A stretch of 64,000 nucleotides of DNA from Prunella strophiata (Eukaryota > Chordata > Aves > Passeriformes > Prunellidae). The stretch covers positions 1,488,001 through 1,552,000 of the forward strand of contig JAZBQD010000026.1 in NCBI GenBank assembly GCA_036583965.1, read 5' to 3'. Positions 41,033 to 59,684 of the stretch are shown here, piece by piece. A program made the position numbers and the translations under genes. The first letter of the stretch is position 1, and each line of letters starts with the position of its first letter. The notes under the pieces are model-generated. The model made no database searches. It was given only the letters and a program-made list of their open reading frames with translations, and was not told the origin of the DNA.

Positions 41033-41575
41033 TGTGAGGGGGCTGGGCCGGGAGAGCTGGGCTGGGGCCGGGAGAGCCAAGGCTGGACTGGGAGAGCTGA
41101 GACTGGATATGGGAGAGACTGTGGCTGGGCGGGAGGGAGGCTGGGCTGGGCTGGGAGAGCTGGGCTGGACCGGGAGAGCTTCGTGACTTTGGGCAGGTGA
41201 GAGGCTGGCTGGGCTGGGATAGAGCTGGGGGCTGGGAGTGGGAGAGAGATGAGACAGAAGGCTGGACTGGCGAGAGCTGTGGCTGGACTGCGGAGAGCTG
41301 GGCTGGACTTGGGAGAGGAGCAGGAGAGCTGAGCTGACTGGGAGAGCTGAGCATGGACTGGAGAAGCGGTGGCGGGCTGGGGTAGAACTGGGCTGAGAAC
41401 TGGGCTGGACTGGGAGAGCTGAGGTGGACTGGGAGAGCTGGGCTGGACTGGGCTGGGAGAGCTGGGCTGGACTGGGAGAGAGAGCCAAGGCTGGGCTGGG
41501 AGAGCTGAGCTGGGCTGGAAGAGCCAGGGCTGGACTGGGAGAGCTGAGCTGGACTGGGAGAGCCTGGACTGATCT
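41033..41575. repeat. Degenerate ~20-bp GA/CTGG minisatellite
   Basis: Imperfect tandem copies of 'ggctggactgggagagctga', with many variants (ggctgggctgggagagctg, gccaaggctggactgggag). It is much more diverged than the 18-bp and 80-bp arrays, so either older or less homogenised. Long open frames on both strands here, rich in S-P-A-Q-L on the minus strand, are repeat products. Confidence 0.88.
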
Positions 41576-42464
41576 GGGCTCCCCGTGCCCCTGGCAGGGT
41601 GGGCAGGGCTGTTGTCTGTGCCACAGCATGAGCAGGCAGCAGACAGCCCCTGCTGAGCTGCTCTGACTGTGGCACATTCCCCTCCTCCTGGGGCTCTTTG
41701 TTTTAGGGTGTTTTAGGTGTCGGATGAAGGATGAGGTGTAAGAGGGGATGGCAGAGCAGCTCTGGCTGGGCTGAGCCTGGGTTAGTGCTGAGTTTAGCAG
41801 TGTGTGGTTATTGTTTCTGAGCTGCAGTGAAAAACAAATCCTGATACCAGTGAGGCACCTGAAGATGTGGGTCGTTCCTGGAGGGTGGTGATGAAGAGCA
41901 GCTCCCATTTCTCCCCTCTACTTCAGGATGCATTTCCACTCCCTGCTCCTGTGTCACTGCACACCCTGTTCTCACTCCCAACACCCATGGCACGAGTCTG
42001 GCCAGGCAGGGAGCTCAGGAGCTGGCCGGCACCAGGGTGAAAATCTCCTGGGCCAGCCAAGGCCTGTGGGAAGCAGCTGGATCAGAGGGAATTCCTCACC
42101 ACAGCAAAGCCCCACTGCTCCCATGGCTTGCTGTGGACCAGTATCCAAGTCCTGGCTGCCTGGGACCAGCTCTGACTCTGGTTTGCCTTTCCAGTTCCAA
42201 CAGTCTGAGCTTTGCTCCTGTGCTGGTTCTGGTTGTGGGCCCTTCAGCACCCCCCTTCACCTGTGTGCTGGGAGCCCTGCACAGAGAGCACTGGGGTACA
42301 GCCCAGGTGGTGCTGGGCCTGGCTTGGGGGTGGTTCCAGGGCAGTGTAAACAGCCCCAAACCAGCTCAGAGAGGGAAAAATCTGGAATATCCTCACAGCT
42401 GCCTTTGAAGTTACTGCCTGCAGCCTCCTTCTTCTCTCCTTCACCCTGCTCTCAGGCAGACAAG

Positions 42465-43590
42465 AAGGATGGATGGATGGATGGATGATGGATGGATGGA
42501 TGGATGGATGGATGGATGGATGGATGGATGGATGATGGATGGAGGATGGATGGATGATGGATGGATGATGGATGATGGATGGAGGATGGATGGAGGATGG
42601 ATGGATGGAGGATGATGGATGGATGGAGGATGATGGATGGATGGAGGATGGATGGAGGATGGATGGATGGATGGATGGAGGATGGAGGATGGATGATGGA
42701 TGGATTGATGGATGGATGATGGATGGATGAGGATGGATGGATGGATGGATGGATGAGGATGGATGGATGGAGGATGGATGGATGGATTGATGGATGGATG
42801 GATGGATGGATGATGGATGGTGGATGGATGGATGAGGATGGATGGATGGAGGATGGATGATGGTGGATGGAATGATGATGGATGGATGGATGGATGGATG
42901 GATGGATGGATGGTGGATGGATGATGGATGGATGGATGGATGGATGGAGGATGGATGGATGGATGGATGGATGAGGATGGATGATGGATGATGGATGGAT
43001 GGATGGATGGATGGCTGGATGGATGGATGGAATGGATGGATGATGGAGGATGGATGGATGGATGGATGGATGGATGATGGATGATGGATGATGGATGGAT
43101 GGATGATGGATGGATGGATGGATGGATGGATGGATGGGATGGATGGATGGATGGATGGATGGATGATGGATGGATGGATGGATGATGGATGGATGGATGG
43201 ATGGATGGATGGATGGACTGGATGGATGGATGGATGGATGGTGGATGGATGGATGGATGGATGGCATGGATGGTGATGATGGATGGATGGATGAGATGGA
43301 TGATGGATGATGGATGGATGGATGGATGGATGGATGGATGGATGGATGGAGATGGATGGATGATGGATGGATGATGGATGGATGATGGATGGATGATGGA
43401 TGGATGGAGATGGATGGAATGATGGATGGATGGATGGATGGATGGAGGGATGGATGATGGATGGATGGATGGATGGATGAGATGGATGATGGATGGATGG
43501 ATGGATGGATGGATGGATGGATGATGGATGGATGATGGATGGATGATGGATGGATGGATGGATGGATGAATGAATGGATGGATGGATGGA
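42465..43590. repeat. (TGGA)n tetranucleotide array, ~1.1 kb
   Basis: GGATGGAT repeats interrupted by GAT, GGAGGAT, GGTGGAT and single-base insertions, starting after 'caagaa' and ending at 'ggatgaatgaatggatgg'. The minus strand reads as a 467-codon frame of H-P-S-I repeats, which is not a gene. Frequent phase breaks suggest repeated slippage and possibly consensus errors. Confidence 0.97.
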
Positions 43591-44954
43591 CTGACTACCT
43601 GTCCTGGCTGTCTCTAAGCCCACTGTGGGGTGAAGAAAACTTAGCACTTAACCTCCTGCAAATCCTGTCCAACTTTGGCCAATACTTCAGAGACTACATG
43701 GAAAAGTACTTACAGACAGACAGTTTGGCAGCTATTTTTAGGTGTTCATTGAGCAAAACACTCTCCAACATCTGCTCATCAGTCAGCTATCCCTTCTCTG
43801 AGCAAACCTGACAGGATGAGCAGAAGGGAGATGACATTGTTTTATGTAACAGAAGTAAATTTACTGGAAAAACTCTGCAGCAGCCTCCTCTGCTGCATGT
43901 TATGGATGAATCTTCAGTCTCCTTTTCCTGTCTTGTGCTGGAAACCACCTTCAAACACACAGAGAGGATGAGGCTTGGGAACTCCTCACATTCCTTTATT
44001 CTCCCTGTGCTTTCAGAGGTGTCTGCACAGAAATGTGCTGCTTCAGCTCCTCCAGACACGTGATTCCAGAGAAATGATGAAGCAGCACAGGGAGGGTGGG
44101 AATAGTGAGGATGGGAATCACAGCCAGTGGCAGCCCTGAGGCTGGGAGACGTTCCCGTGTTTGGGAAGGGAGGGATGTCACAATGTCACAGGGCACAGTG
44201 AGGGGACACTGCCCCATGGGCACAGGGAGGCCTTTTTCCTGCCTTTTTCCTGCCTTTTTCCTTGGTTTTTTTTTTTTTCCCAGGCTGTTCTGAGATCAGG
44301 AAGTAAACAGGAAAATATGCACGGAGAGATGCTCTGTGTCATTTCTCCCCAGCCTGGATTTTGGTTTGCCCTGTGGCCATCCTGCAGCGTGGGAAGCAGC
44401 CTGCTCCCATTCCTTGTGGCCTTGGAAAATCAGAGGGGGAAACCCAGGGAAATGAGTCATCAAAGAGCTCCTGGGGGAAGAGAGACCTAGATTAGGAAGT
44501 GTAGAAGGTGTTCCATAACCCAAACTTGTCAGCTGAAAAAGCCAGGAAATTCAGGGTGACGGCATCCTCCGAGCTGAGCTGCACATGGCAGAGGTTGGGT
44601 CCTGGCCAGGTCGGCCAGAGTTGCATTTCTCATTCATGTTTGAAGTTCTCCCTGCCAGGAACCACATGGTGAGGCTGAAGGACAGTTCATTGCAGGGTTC
44701 CAATGTTCATTGTGGCCCAGCAGCTGCATGTCACCAGCTGGCAGTGTGACTAAGCATCCCGAGTTCCCAAATTTAGCCATTCCACTGGAGCTGCTGGCAT
44801 TTTCTTCCCTTCATTTTTTCCCCTTCCCATATAATAAAGGCAAGCAAAGTAAGCAAAGTCATCTCCTGATGAGCCCTGTGTTGTTTCTTTCCAGTCAGGA
44901 CACTGCAAAATGGACCAGGCCAGTTGCAACATCTGAGATTTGGCCTTGCAAAGT

Positions 44955-45035
44955 TTCTAGTCTAAATCATTCTGGTTGGACTTGATGATCCTAAAGGTCT
45001 TTTCCAATGTTAACAATTCTGTGATTCAGTGATGA
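44955..45035 (+). mobile_element. CR1-type 3' end fragment, plus strand
   Basis: 'tctggttggacttgatgatc', 'ctaaaggtcttttccaatgt' and 'attctgtgattcagtgatga' match the terminal ~75 bp of bird CR1, including the octamer repeats. It lies 360 bp before the next coding exon. Confidence 0.75.
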
Positions 45036-49275
<4,240 letters not shown>

Positions 49276-51519
49276 TAATCAGACATGTGAACTAATTACC
49301 CTTGGATGTACTTTCTGATGCTACCAGTTACACTGGAAAAATTACCTAATTAGCCTTCAGTGGTCTGAGAGGCTCCTTCCCTGCTCCCAGGGAGACCCTG
49401 GACACACAGTGAGTACAGGGCCAGGGTCTGCAACTGGAGCCAGATGTGGGGAGAGCTCCAAACCTGCTCAGCTTTTCAGCCCACTCCCATCTCTGGTTTT
49501 GCCATGGAGTTTAGGTTCAGAGGAGCACCTGCAGTTTGATTGCTTCCCAAAATTTCCAGGCTCTCTTTTGCTGCTGCTGAGGACAATCAGCCTGGCTGCC
49601 TGACAGTGTGAATCAGGAGCAGTGCCTGTGATACCACTTGGGATTTACTGCTGTGAAAATAAGGTGAAAGAAAAATCAGGCCCTGTAAGAGCAGATTTGT
49701 TCCTGCCCTGCCAATTTTCTTACTTTTTTCAAAATCCATTTAAAAGCAAGTGAGAACAGAAAAGATCAGAGATGTTTCAGAAACTTCTGCAAGTGTTTGA
49801 TGGCTTGTTTTTCCCAGGCCCAGAGCAGAAGTGTGATGGGAGCAGAGATCTGCTTCGACCTGACCCACAAGTCTGAGTGACTCAGAGTAGCCAAATGCCC
49901 AAAATCACCAATTTGGACAAGCCTTTGGCTTCAGATCCAATTCCTGCTTTTCCAGAGAGCAAATCAAACTTGGAATGGACTCGTGGGAACCTCAGGGTAT
50001 CAGAAAGCAGCTCTGGGATCCCACAGGCCGTGGGTTTTCCCTTCAGCAGCCATGAGAGGACCCACAGCACTGGCTGGGAGCTCAGATGTGGCTTCCCAAG
50101 AGGAGGGTGTTGAAAATGACCCTGTGTGAGTTATTTGGGAGCCACAGCAAAGGGGATGTGGGCAGTGTGATAACACCAGGGTTGGGTTATTTTGGGAGCT
50201 CATTCCTGTTCCCTTTGGGATGTTCTAAACTCACCATGTTGTTAAGGAATCACACAGAGTCGTGTTCTGAGGAGCCTTGGGAGCTCTCCCGTGGTCAGCA
50301 GCAGCTGGGTGACTCAGCCTGAGGGCTCTGTGGCACTGGATTGCCATGGACACTCCATTTCTCCTGGGAAGGGAAGGCAGGGTGGGGTTTGCTCACCTTG
50401 CATGAGGAGGAGTAACCCCTGAAGCTCTGACAGCATGGGGAGAAAACCTGTGGCTGCACAGTGGTGCCATATCCCAGCCCTAGAGTGAGGTAAAACATGG
50501 GAAACCACAGGATTTCCAGGGAAAGCAGGGTTGTGAGCTTCATCTAACAGAGGAACATGATCCTCTTTTTGGTTTTTTCCTTCCTTTTCATTGCCACCAC
50601 ACCTGCAGAGCTGTGGATTTTCCCTGCACCAGGTCAGGACAATGCTGAAACCAGCATCCAGACCACACTCCCCAGAGACAGCACGTGATGCTTGGCAAGG
50701 ATCTAGACTTGGATTCTGATGGAGCACTGGGAAGTGGCCACTGCAGCCCCAGTAGAATTGACAAACCATTTATTTACCTTCATCTCATGGTTAATGGGAT
50801 CCTATTATTGCCTCATGGCCAAATGCTCTGCTCCTGTTGTTTTTTCCTTCTAAGTTTTTGCCAGCTCTGCCACAGACATGGGCTGGGAGCCCAAAAAGTT
50901 CAGTCCTGAGCCTTTTCTTCATTACAGCATGACAGGAAAACATTGCTGGGGTTTTCTCAGTGGAATTAGGGAATTAGCATTCCCAGGATAAATGGCTGGC
51001 ACCGTCCCACTCTGCGTGGGGGCAGGATGGGGGTGAGCTCAGAGCCTCCCTCCCTGCCTGCCTGTCTGCAGCCTGGCTTGTTTGAATTTTTCACAAAGCC
51101 ACATCTGTTCACCTCTCAAAGATCTACTGCAGCTTAATATTAATTAAATATAGGAAGGTTCTAAGTGCAGCTTGCTGGAATCCTGAGCATTCCCAGAGCA
51201 GAAGGGAGCTGGAGTTGGGAATGTAGGAACACACGATGTGAGGAGACTCTGCCAGGGAGTGCCCTCCCTTCTGAGCATGACCATCACTGCTGGGAGATCA
51301 CTGGTGACTCTCTGTAAACCCTGCACCTCTCCCTGCCTCTCCAGATCCTTCCTGGCCATAGGGACTTCCCTGTTTCCCTAAAGAGCTCATAGATGTTCTC
51401 CAGGCCACCCTGATGTCCCCCTGGCACAGCTCCTTTCCTGCCTGACACAACCAACACTCCCTGCACACAGATGCTCACACAAAGGGAGGCACAAGAAGTT
51501 CTTCATTGTGTAGCATGAT

Positions 51520-51662
51520 CCCTTCCATCTCTGGAAGGGTCCAAGGCTGGGTTGGATGGGACTTGGAGCTCCCTGGGGTAGTGGAAGATGTCCCTGCCCA
51601 TGGCAGGGGGTGGAGCTGGATGGGCTTCAAGGTCCCTCCCATCACCTCTCTGTGATGGATAT
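51520..51662 (+). mobile_element. CR1-type 3' end fragment, plus strand
   Basis: 'ggaagggtccaaggctgggt', 'tggatgggacttggagctcc', 'ctgcccatggcagggggtgg' and 'gctggatgggcttcaaggtc' follow the order of the CR1 3' region on the plus strand. The terminal octamers are decayed ('ctctctgtgatgg'). It is a short dead copy. Confidence 0.75.
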
Positions 51663-52259
51663 ATCAGACAGTCCATCCTCTATTTCCCTTTATTTTGCTG
51701 AAGGCCCAGTCCTTGCTGTCCTGGAATTTGTGGGATTATTTTTAACCACACCTAGAATTCTGACATAAGAATTTAAGAAAAGATGAAAACTCAGCTCAAG
51801 ATTTCATCTAAGCAAAGATGTCAAAAGAGCAAATTATATTCTTTGTATAGCACAGTGTGTTTGTTTCTTAGTATTTATCCTGTTGGGAACACATAGAGAG
51901 GGGATCTAATTCCCAGTATTCACCCCTCTTTTAGCTGTCACCAGCACAATCCTTAGCAATAATCAATAAAGCCATTCCCCCTGCAGCTGCCCAAGATGGC
52001 AGTTTTTCTCATTAGTCAGCAATCAATAGCAGCCCTTAAGTTAATAATACATGGTGGTGGTGTTGTGGCAGCTGGCCTTGCCTGTCTTCCCAATGGAAAT
52101 GAACATTACAGCTCCTTGGAATGGAAAAGCAGGCACAGGGCAGGAATCAATGGCATTGATTTCAGCATCACTTTTTGAAAAGACTGATCATCATCCTCAG
52201 TGGCCCTGGCAGGAGCCTGTTCTCACTCTGTGTTACTGCACTCACAGGGCCATGCAGAG

Positions 52260-52279
52260 AAAAAAAAAAAAAAAAAAAA
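52260..52279. repeat. Poly-A homopolymer (20 A)
   Basis: A clean A run after CATGCAGAG. It may be the tail of an old retroposed copy, but nothing recognisable precedes it. Confidence 0.9.
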
Positions 52280-52634
52280 GAGTTGCTTGATTTGCTCACC
52301 TGAAATCTGCAGTGAGAGAGAATTCCACGGGGTGACTGCTCTGGGAGTGGCTTGGAAGGTGCTCTGGTCTTTGTCTAAATGTTCATTTTAAAACCAGAAA
52401 AATCCAGGCCCAAAGAGAGAGGCTGTAAAAGTGCTCAGCCTGTCTTTGGAATGCTCTTCAGCTGGGCTCCTTGAGGCTGTGAAGGGTTCACCAGGGCTGG
52501 GTTGGTAGAGGCCAGACTGGGCTCCCAACTCGTTTCCATCGAGCTGCTCCATTGTGACAATCCAGATGGAAAAATCCCATCGTAGCACTGAGGGTCACCC
52601 CTGCCCGTGTCCCTGTGGGCTGGTGAGGTTGTGA

Positions 52635-52823
<189 letters not shown>

Positions 52824-55800
52824 TAAACCTGGCCTGGCAGCCTGGCAAGGGCAAGTTCCAGGCTGGTCTTGAGTTATCCACGACCTTGTAGTTCATTTCC
52901 CATGATTTAGGATGAAACCTGGGGTGGAGAAGGCACAGTCGTGACTTTGGGGTGGTGCTTAAACATTAATGGTGCCCTAAAGAAAATCCAGTTCCAATTT
53001 GGAGTGACTTTAGTGATTGCAGTGCTGCTAGTAGGTGAGACTTGGAGCAAATGCCATGTGCATTCTGCCTCTGTGCTGTGTCACTAGGGAGGAGGGAGGA
53101 GAAGACGTAGCAAAAAGCCCTGGAAATTGCATGAGGTTAAGAAAATGAAGAAAATCCTTCTGGTGATTGCTTTATGACTGGAAGCCAAACTGTTAAACCG
53201 GAGTTAGAGATGCTATTTGCATTTTATAAATGACATCCCACTTAAAGATATTTCTGAACCAGCCCTGTGTGTAGTGATGGTGTAATTAAGGAGCTGAGAG
53301 GCACAGGGAAGGCAGAGTCAGCAGAAGGATTCCTCACCAGCAGGCCTTCAGTCTCTACATTCGTGCCATGTGTTTGGAAGAAAAGCCATACTAAAATTAT
53401 GTTCTCCCTTTCTTTTCATCCCTGATTTTTAAAAATCATTGTATGGAAGTAATCCATAAATAGGGTTTTGCAGCAGATTGAGGACAAACGTTTTTGTAAA
53501 TCCTCTCGCTGTTGTCATCAGCCCATGTGTTCAGCAAGGAGATAATCAGAGTGATGGAGCAGCCTTTCTGCTTCCTCACTTGTGAAGTCTGAAATAACTC
53601 CACATTCCAGTCATGGGGATCATACTGTGGAAATGAGTCTATGGGAAAGAGGCGTTCATCCTTTAATTATTTTATTTTTGGCAAAGATCTGTGGAGGCTG
53701 GGAGGAGAGGGAGAGAAATACAGGTGCATCACCTGTGTCCTCCTTGGCTGAACTAGTTTCATTGCTGTGATGGAGGGTGGAGGTTTATCACCCTGGATCT
53801 GGTGATAAAACACACAATAAAACACATAAATGCAGCAATCAGAGCTGGGATTGTGGCTGGCTGGGAGAGCAGAGAGCACAGACAATGTGTCTGATTGTTT
53901 TACTGCTCAGGAACATCTCTCACTGCCATGCAGACTCATTTCCAGAAAGAGGAAACTGCTCTGCAGGAGGCACAGGACCATCAGCTCCATGCTCAGCCCT
54001 GGAGTGTGCCACGATGAGCTAATGGGGGTCATTTGTGAGGAGCTCTGAGACCCTCACTGTAAATAAATCTCGATTAAGGACAGATCCATTCCAAGCCAGT
54101 GAATATTCATGTGTGAGAGGGAAGCCAAGGTGACCTCCACACAGGATCTGTGGAATAGCAGTTGCTTTTTCTCTTCCATTAGCTCAGTTGATAATTCATT
54201 TTTATTTAGCCCTGTCCTTGATAATTCATTCCTGCTTAGCAGTACCCATTCTTTATCTCCATCCCATCCTCAGGCACTTGCCAAATGATTCTTCCAGGCT
54301 TTTTTCAGCTATTCCAGATTTTGAGCACATTATTGCAGCAACATCCTTCAGCTTCTCATAACAGAGCAAAGCCTGCTGCTGGTATGCTCAGAAATCTCCA
54401 TGGGAACACAGCTCCTGGCCAAAGGAAAACACCTTCCTTGCCCTTTTAATTCTGGATTTTGGACCAAGAAGAGTCACAGACTTTTGATGAGAAATAGAGG
54501 GTGAGAGCTGGACGCAGCAGAGAATTTCACTGCTTGATTCTTTCCTCTAAAGCAGTTCTGAATCACCAGATCCAGCCCCCACTGCACAGCTGTCCATGGA
54601 ACAGCCAGAAGGATGCACAGAAACCCAAAATACCCAGGAGTGAGCCACAGTGTAATGCAGGAAGAGAGTGGGAGCAATGAAAAGATTGGATCTTTGGGAA
54701 GTGCTTAGGATGTGCTGAGATGTGTGCAGGTGTTCCTCAGGCACTGCAGACCCCAAATCCCACTTGGTGGCTGCAGGGATGTCCCCAGGACATGGAGCAT
54801 GGGGGTTGGCTCCTCACCCAGCCCTGAGGGCTCAGAGCTTTGTCTCCTGTGCAGTTTTGGGCTACAGCAGGGACCTCCTGGTGTGTGTCCCCAGCCTCTC
54901 CAGGCTGTGGGGAAGGGACAGTTCTGCTTTGAGGAGAAGAGCACAGCTCCCAGTTGGTGTTTGCAGTCAGTGCTGTGCTGCCACAAGGCCTGTCCAGTCT
55001 GGGTGGAGTTCCCTGAGCAGAGAGAGGAGCCCACAGCTGCAATTCCCAGCTTTCCTGGCCCTGCTCCTGCTCTACTCTGACCCTTCTGTACCTGTTCTGT
55101 CCATCCCAGTGGCTCCAGAGCACAGGCACAGCACAGCATTCCTGAGACCCCCTGGAAACAGCCTGAAAACCCCTGAAAACAGCATGACCACAAGAAAAAA
55201 GGAACCAGGCATAAAAAATTACCAGTTCAGTCTTTTTCCACCAGAAATGCAGGCAGGGCACAAGATAAAGCTAATCCCAAATTCCCACTGCGTTGACACT
55301 TCACGAATGATTTCAGTGGCTGAATGTTGCAGCACGTGGAAATATTTCATTTGGAGGAATGTCTGTTTTTCCTCAGCATCTTGAGACTGATGATGCTGAT
55401 TCTCTGCTCTGGAATTGCATTTTCATTTCTAAATTTACCCCATGTTTTGTCAGGAGATGGTGGAAAAATATTCTTTAAAGAAGAAGGGAAAATTCCCAGC
55501 CAAACAAAAAATACTTGGTGAGGGAATATCTGAAATGTTCTCATATATAAAATGTGTGCACAGTTTCTTGCAAGGAAAGGTATTGCTGGGAATGCTGATC
55601 CTAAAACAAATAGGGAAAGTAAGGATGTGTCCCAGCTGCTCTAAGCAGAGGGGTTTTACTGAATCCCATTTTTTAGGAATCATTTTTATGCCTTCATGGG
55701 ATAAAAATTTATCACATGTGTGGCCCCATGGTGGTGAATTTCAGGGTGAGTATTTGAAAACTGCAAATATCCTTGAGTTAAGCAAAGCCAGAGGTTCTCC

Positions 55801-56630
55801 CCAAGAAATGCTGCCAGCAGGATCTGATTGTTAAAATTGCCAGTGGCACCAGGAAAAGGTGCCCTGGCACAAGGGACTGCCAGGCCTGGAGTCTTAAGGA
55901 ATTATTGGCAGCTTTGGCATCTTTAGACAAATAATGACTGAGCAGAATCTTAAGGGAAGGTTCTGATCTCACTGGCAGCTGTAAATCAGGAATAATCCCA
56001 GTCACTCTGAGATGAGTTCCTCTGTAATTTGTGACAATGTGGGCTTGACTGAGAAGCCTGGCTTGGTCTGCTGCCACGTGTGACTCACTTATTTATTTTG
56101 TAACCTGAATTCCCAGCATATAAACAGACCCAGAGAGGTGCTGCCCACACCAGTCCTCCAGTCCTCTGAGCTGGTAATGGCTCAGAATTTGGGGCTTCCA
56201 CCACCTCCCACCGAGCCCTTTCAGTTCTGAAGTGTTCCCTGATGTTCCAGCTCCATTTCCCCCTCTCAGCATTGTCCCCTTGCTCCAGTGACACACCCTG
56301 AGATCAGAGCTGTGACATTTAAAGGCAGCAAGGCACACAGAGCTGGCTTCAAAGGGGGCAGCCAGAGCATCCTGGGCAGCCTTTGCTGCTCTCTCCCTTC
56401 CCTGCTCCTGCCCTCTGAGGGAGCTCCAGCCCTCCAGGCTTGGTGGGAATAGCTCCACACACACACAGAGCAGGATTAAAAGAGATTTCCACAAAGCCCA
56501 TCATCATTTCCAAGTCCTTGCCAGCCCCAGGGCTGTATTTACACCCCTCAGAGGCACATCCCTGCCTTCCCCTCTGCTCCTGATCCCTCTCTCCTGCCCC
56601 GCAGATGGATCCTGTGAGCCCCTGGAGCCC

Positions 56631-56668
56631 TGTGCCACTGTGCCACTGTGCCACCTGTGCCACTGTGC
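56631..56668. repeat. (GTGCCACT)n short tandem repeat
   Basis: Four to five copies of an 8-bp unit with one inserted base pair (GTGCCACCT). Minor. Confidence 0.8.
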
Positions 56669-59600
56669 CCAGCTCACTGGGCTCTGCTCCTAGGCAGGAT
56701 CTGGGCTCTGTTCCCATGGGCAGGGCTCAGCACAGCCTCCCCAAGTGCCCTTCATGGATGATGTGGGGATGGAAAACAGGTCTGTGCCTCAGCACACCTG
56801 GAATTGCTCAATTTTATGCCTTTTCACACAGCTCTTGAACTACATCAAAACAAAATGAAGCAGCAATCACTGCAGCAGTTCAGGCTCCCTCACCAGCTCT
56901 CCAGCAGCACTTCCCTCCCTTTCAGCCCTGGTTTTTTCTCACAGGAGGGAGGTGATGTGGCTCCTGTTCCCTGGGAGGAGATCTGTGGAGGTCCCTGATC
57001 CAACAGGGGACAGTTAACCAGGTTTGGCAGAGCTTTCATCAGCCTGGATGGGTTTGAACTTGCTATTTAAACAGATTACTTTGGTTTGTGTAGATATTTA
57101 GATATTTCTACCTAAAGATTCTCATGGGTTGCCACTATGGCAGCTTCCAAGAGTATTAAATTTCTGTGAAGGGAGAAATAGATATTTGAGAAATTTAATG
57201 AGCATTGTCCTTTTAAATTTCTTCTCATTCCTGTTATTTACGGGTCCTTTAAATCAAGACTTGCTGCCCTTAATTATGTAATCTATAATCACTGGCCTCA
57301 GCCTGATGCTGCATTAGTGAATCCAAGAGTGCCACGAAGGGAAGCTGCCTGTAACCACCAAAGTGAGGACAGCCTGATGAGAAATCCTCCTGGGAAAAAA
57401 AACCATGGCAGGGACTGAAATGGAGCCTTCTTTTTTCTCCTTCTCCTTTGTTTTTTTTCCCCCCAGCAACAGAAGGTATCAAAACTGAGCCTGGTGAAAA
57501 GGACAACATTTCACTGGCGTTCCTTTTTGTGATCTCAGTGTAGCCCCGGGTGCTAATCAGCCTGTCAGTCTCTAATTGCAGAACAGCAGTGTCAGGCACG
57601 AGAGAGCCCTGCTGGCTCCCTGGGAGCTGGAAAGGGCACAAATCCCCTCCTGGTGCCCAGCAGGGACAGCACAGGGCCATGCTGGGCTGGGCTGGGGGCA
57701 GGGGGCAGCTCTGGTGGGCTCTGAGCATTCCCCAGCCCAGGGAAGTGTCTGGGAGGGGGAGCAGCTCTCAGTGCCAGCCCTTCCCTGGCACCCTGGTGCT
57801 CCCAGCAGCATTTATTTCGTGGCACTCTTAAACCTCTGTGGTTCCTGCCAGCTGCCCATCACAGAGCACTGGGGAGCTGGGGATGCACATCCTTGCAGGC
57901 AGCAGCACAGAGCTGACCCTGAGCTGTCACAGTCAGGAGTGGCCTGGGGACTCAGGGTGTCACTGAGGGCTCGAGGGAGCTCACATCCAGCCCAGAGCTG
58001 GGGCCTTCTGCTCCCCTTGCTGCACACCAGGGACTGGGGCTCTGCCTGGCACGGCAGAGGAAGAGAGGAGTCAGCCTTCCTTGGCTGCCCTCTGCATGCT
58101 GCAGGATGTGCACTGAAAACCCTGGGTGTGTCTGGGGAGGGCTGAGGGGCTTTTTGGAGGCTTATGGGACAAAACTCAGGTTGAAAAAGGCGTCAGGAGT
58201 CAGGGCTTCTCTTGGCCACTCTGCTGCTGTGCTCTGCTGAACGTCTGCCAGTTCAGAGCAGCTAAAAGTTCAGCCTCTTCCTTTTGCAGCAGGGTTTATC
58301 TTAACTTACAGAAGGATACAGATGATCCAGCCTCTGTGGGAGTTGGAAAAAAAAGGAGAAGAAAAAGGAATTTTTTTCCTGGTTCTGTAGAGATTTGGAG
58401 GCGTGGAACTGGGACAGACATTTGGGGAAGTCTGCCTGGAGCAGGGATCGAGACGTGCTGGGGGAGCCATCAGTGGCACTGGAGCTGAAAAGCCAATGTC
58501 CCCCTTTGCCCCCTGCCCTGCAACTGCCCCCTGAGCCCCTCAGTGGGGACCAGGAGAAGACAATTTGTGCTCTTCAGAGAGGTACAACTGTGCCAGGACA
58601 AGAAAAGCCTGTGGAGTTTCAGAGCCCTGAGGCTCCACTGTGGGAACTGGCACAGCAGGGCAGCACCATGGACACGCTGCTCCTGACAGCCACGTGCTAG
58701 TCCCAAACTCTTTGCAGTCTGTATTTCCCAATTTGCTCACCCCAAGTGGGAAATCAGCTATTTCTGGCCTATAGACTGGATATAGAAATTGTTTTCCCCA
58801 CATAAGAAATGCAATACAAATCCCATCATTTCGGATCTGGATGTTTTTGGGTTATGTTGCTTGCAGGGACTACACAGTTTGGATTCAGCTAATCAAGTAG
58901 AAGTGTTTACAGAGCCCTCTGTGTGTCCTCAGGCTTCAGATGCTACCACAGGAGTAAAAGACAAAGCTGGCTTTCTATTTTTAGCAGCCAGCCTCTCCTA
59001 AGCTCGCCCCCTCTCCCAAAGCTCCCATCCATAGGCTTGTGGGAATCTTCTTCATATAAGCTCATGTGTAGCCAGGAAATCTCAGAGTTTCTGGGGCTGG
59101 TGTGTTTTCTCCAGAGGCTTCTTGTTCTAGGGCTCACATCCCCCTGAGCTGTGGCAGCAGCACGTGGTCCCTGGGCTCTGGCCAGGCTGAAGTGGGACCC
59201 TGCTGAGGCACTGGGTGGTCACAGCCCATCCCTGTGGGCACTGACCCTCTGTGTCCCTGGGGAGTCATCCCTCCTTAGCCCCTGGGACAGCAGAGGCACA
59301 GCAGTGAGGCAGGGAGGTGGATAAAGCCCTGGCTAAGGCGATTTGGAAGTCTGTGCTGCAGCTTGGTGATGCAGTGACTTAATGAAGCTGCTGCTGTCAC
59401 AGGGCCCGGGGACACAGGCAATCAATGCTGAGAGGTTAATTACACATTTACCTGAGCAGCAGTTTGAAATCCTCACCATGGAACCAGGAGTGGGGGGGAC
59501 TCCTGGCTGCCTTGGCACCTGCAAGTGCGAGCAGCACCAGAAGTGTGTGTCTAGCTAGATGCCCCCCATAGCTGGCTGAACCTTGACAAGCTGTTTGCTG

Positions 59601-59684
59601 GGATTTTTGGGATGCTCTCAGTCCCAGAAATCAGTTCCAGCTTGGCATCAAAGCCAGAACTGCAGTAGTTCACAGCCAAAAAGG

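Noticed and set aside
42244..43647. 467-codon minus-strand frame of H-P-S-I repeats and matching plus-strand D-G-W-M frames
   Set aside because: Translation of the TGGA microsatellite; low complexity, no support as a gene.
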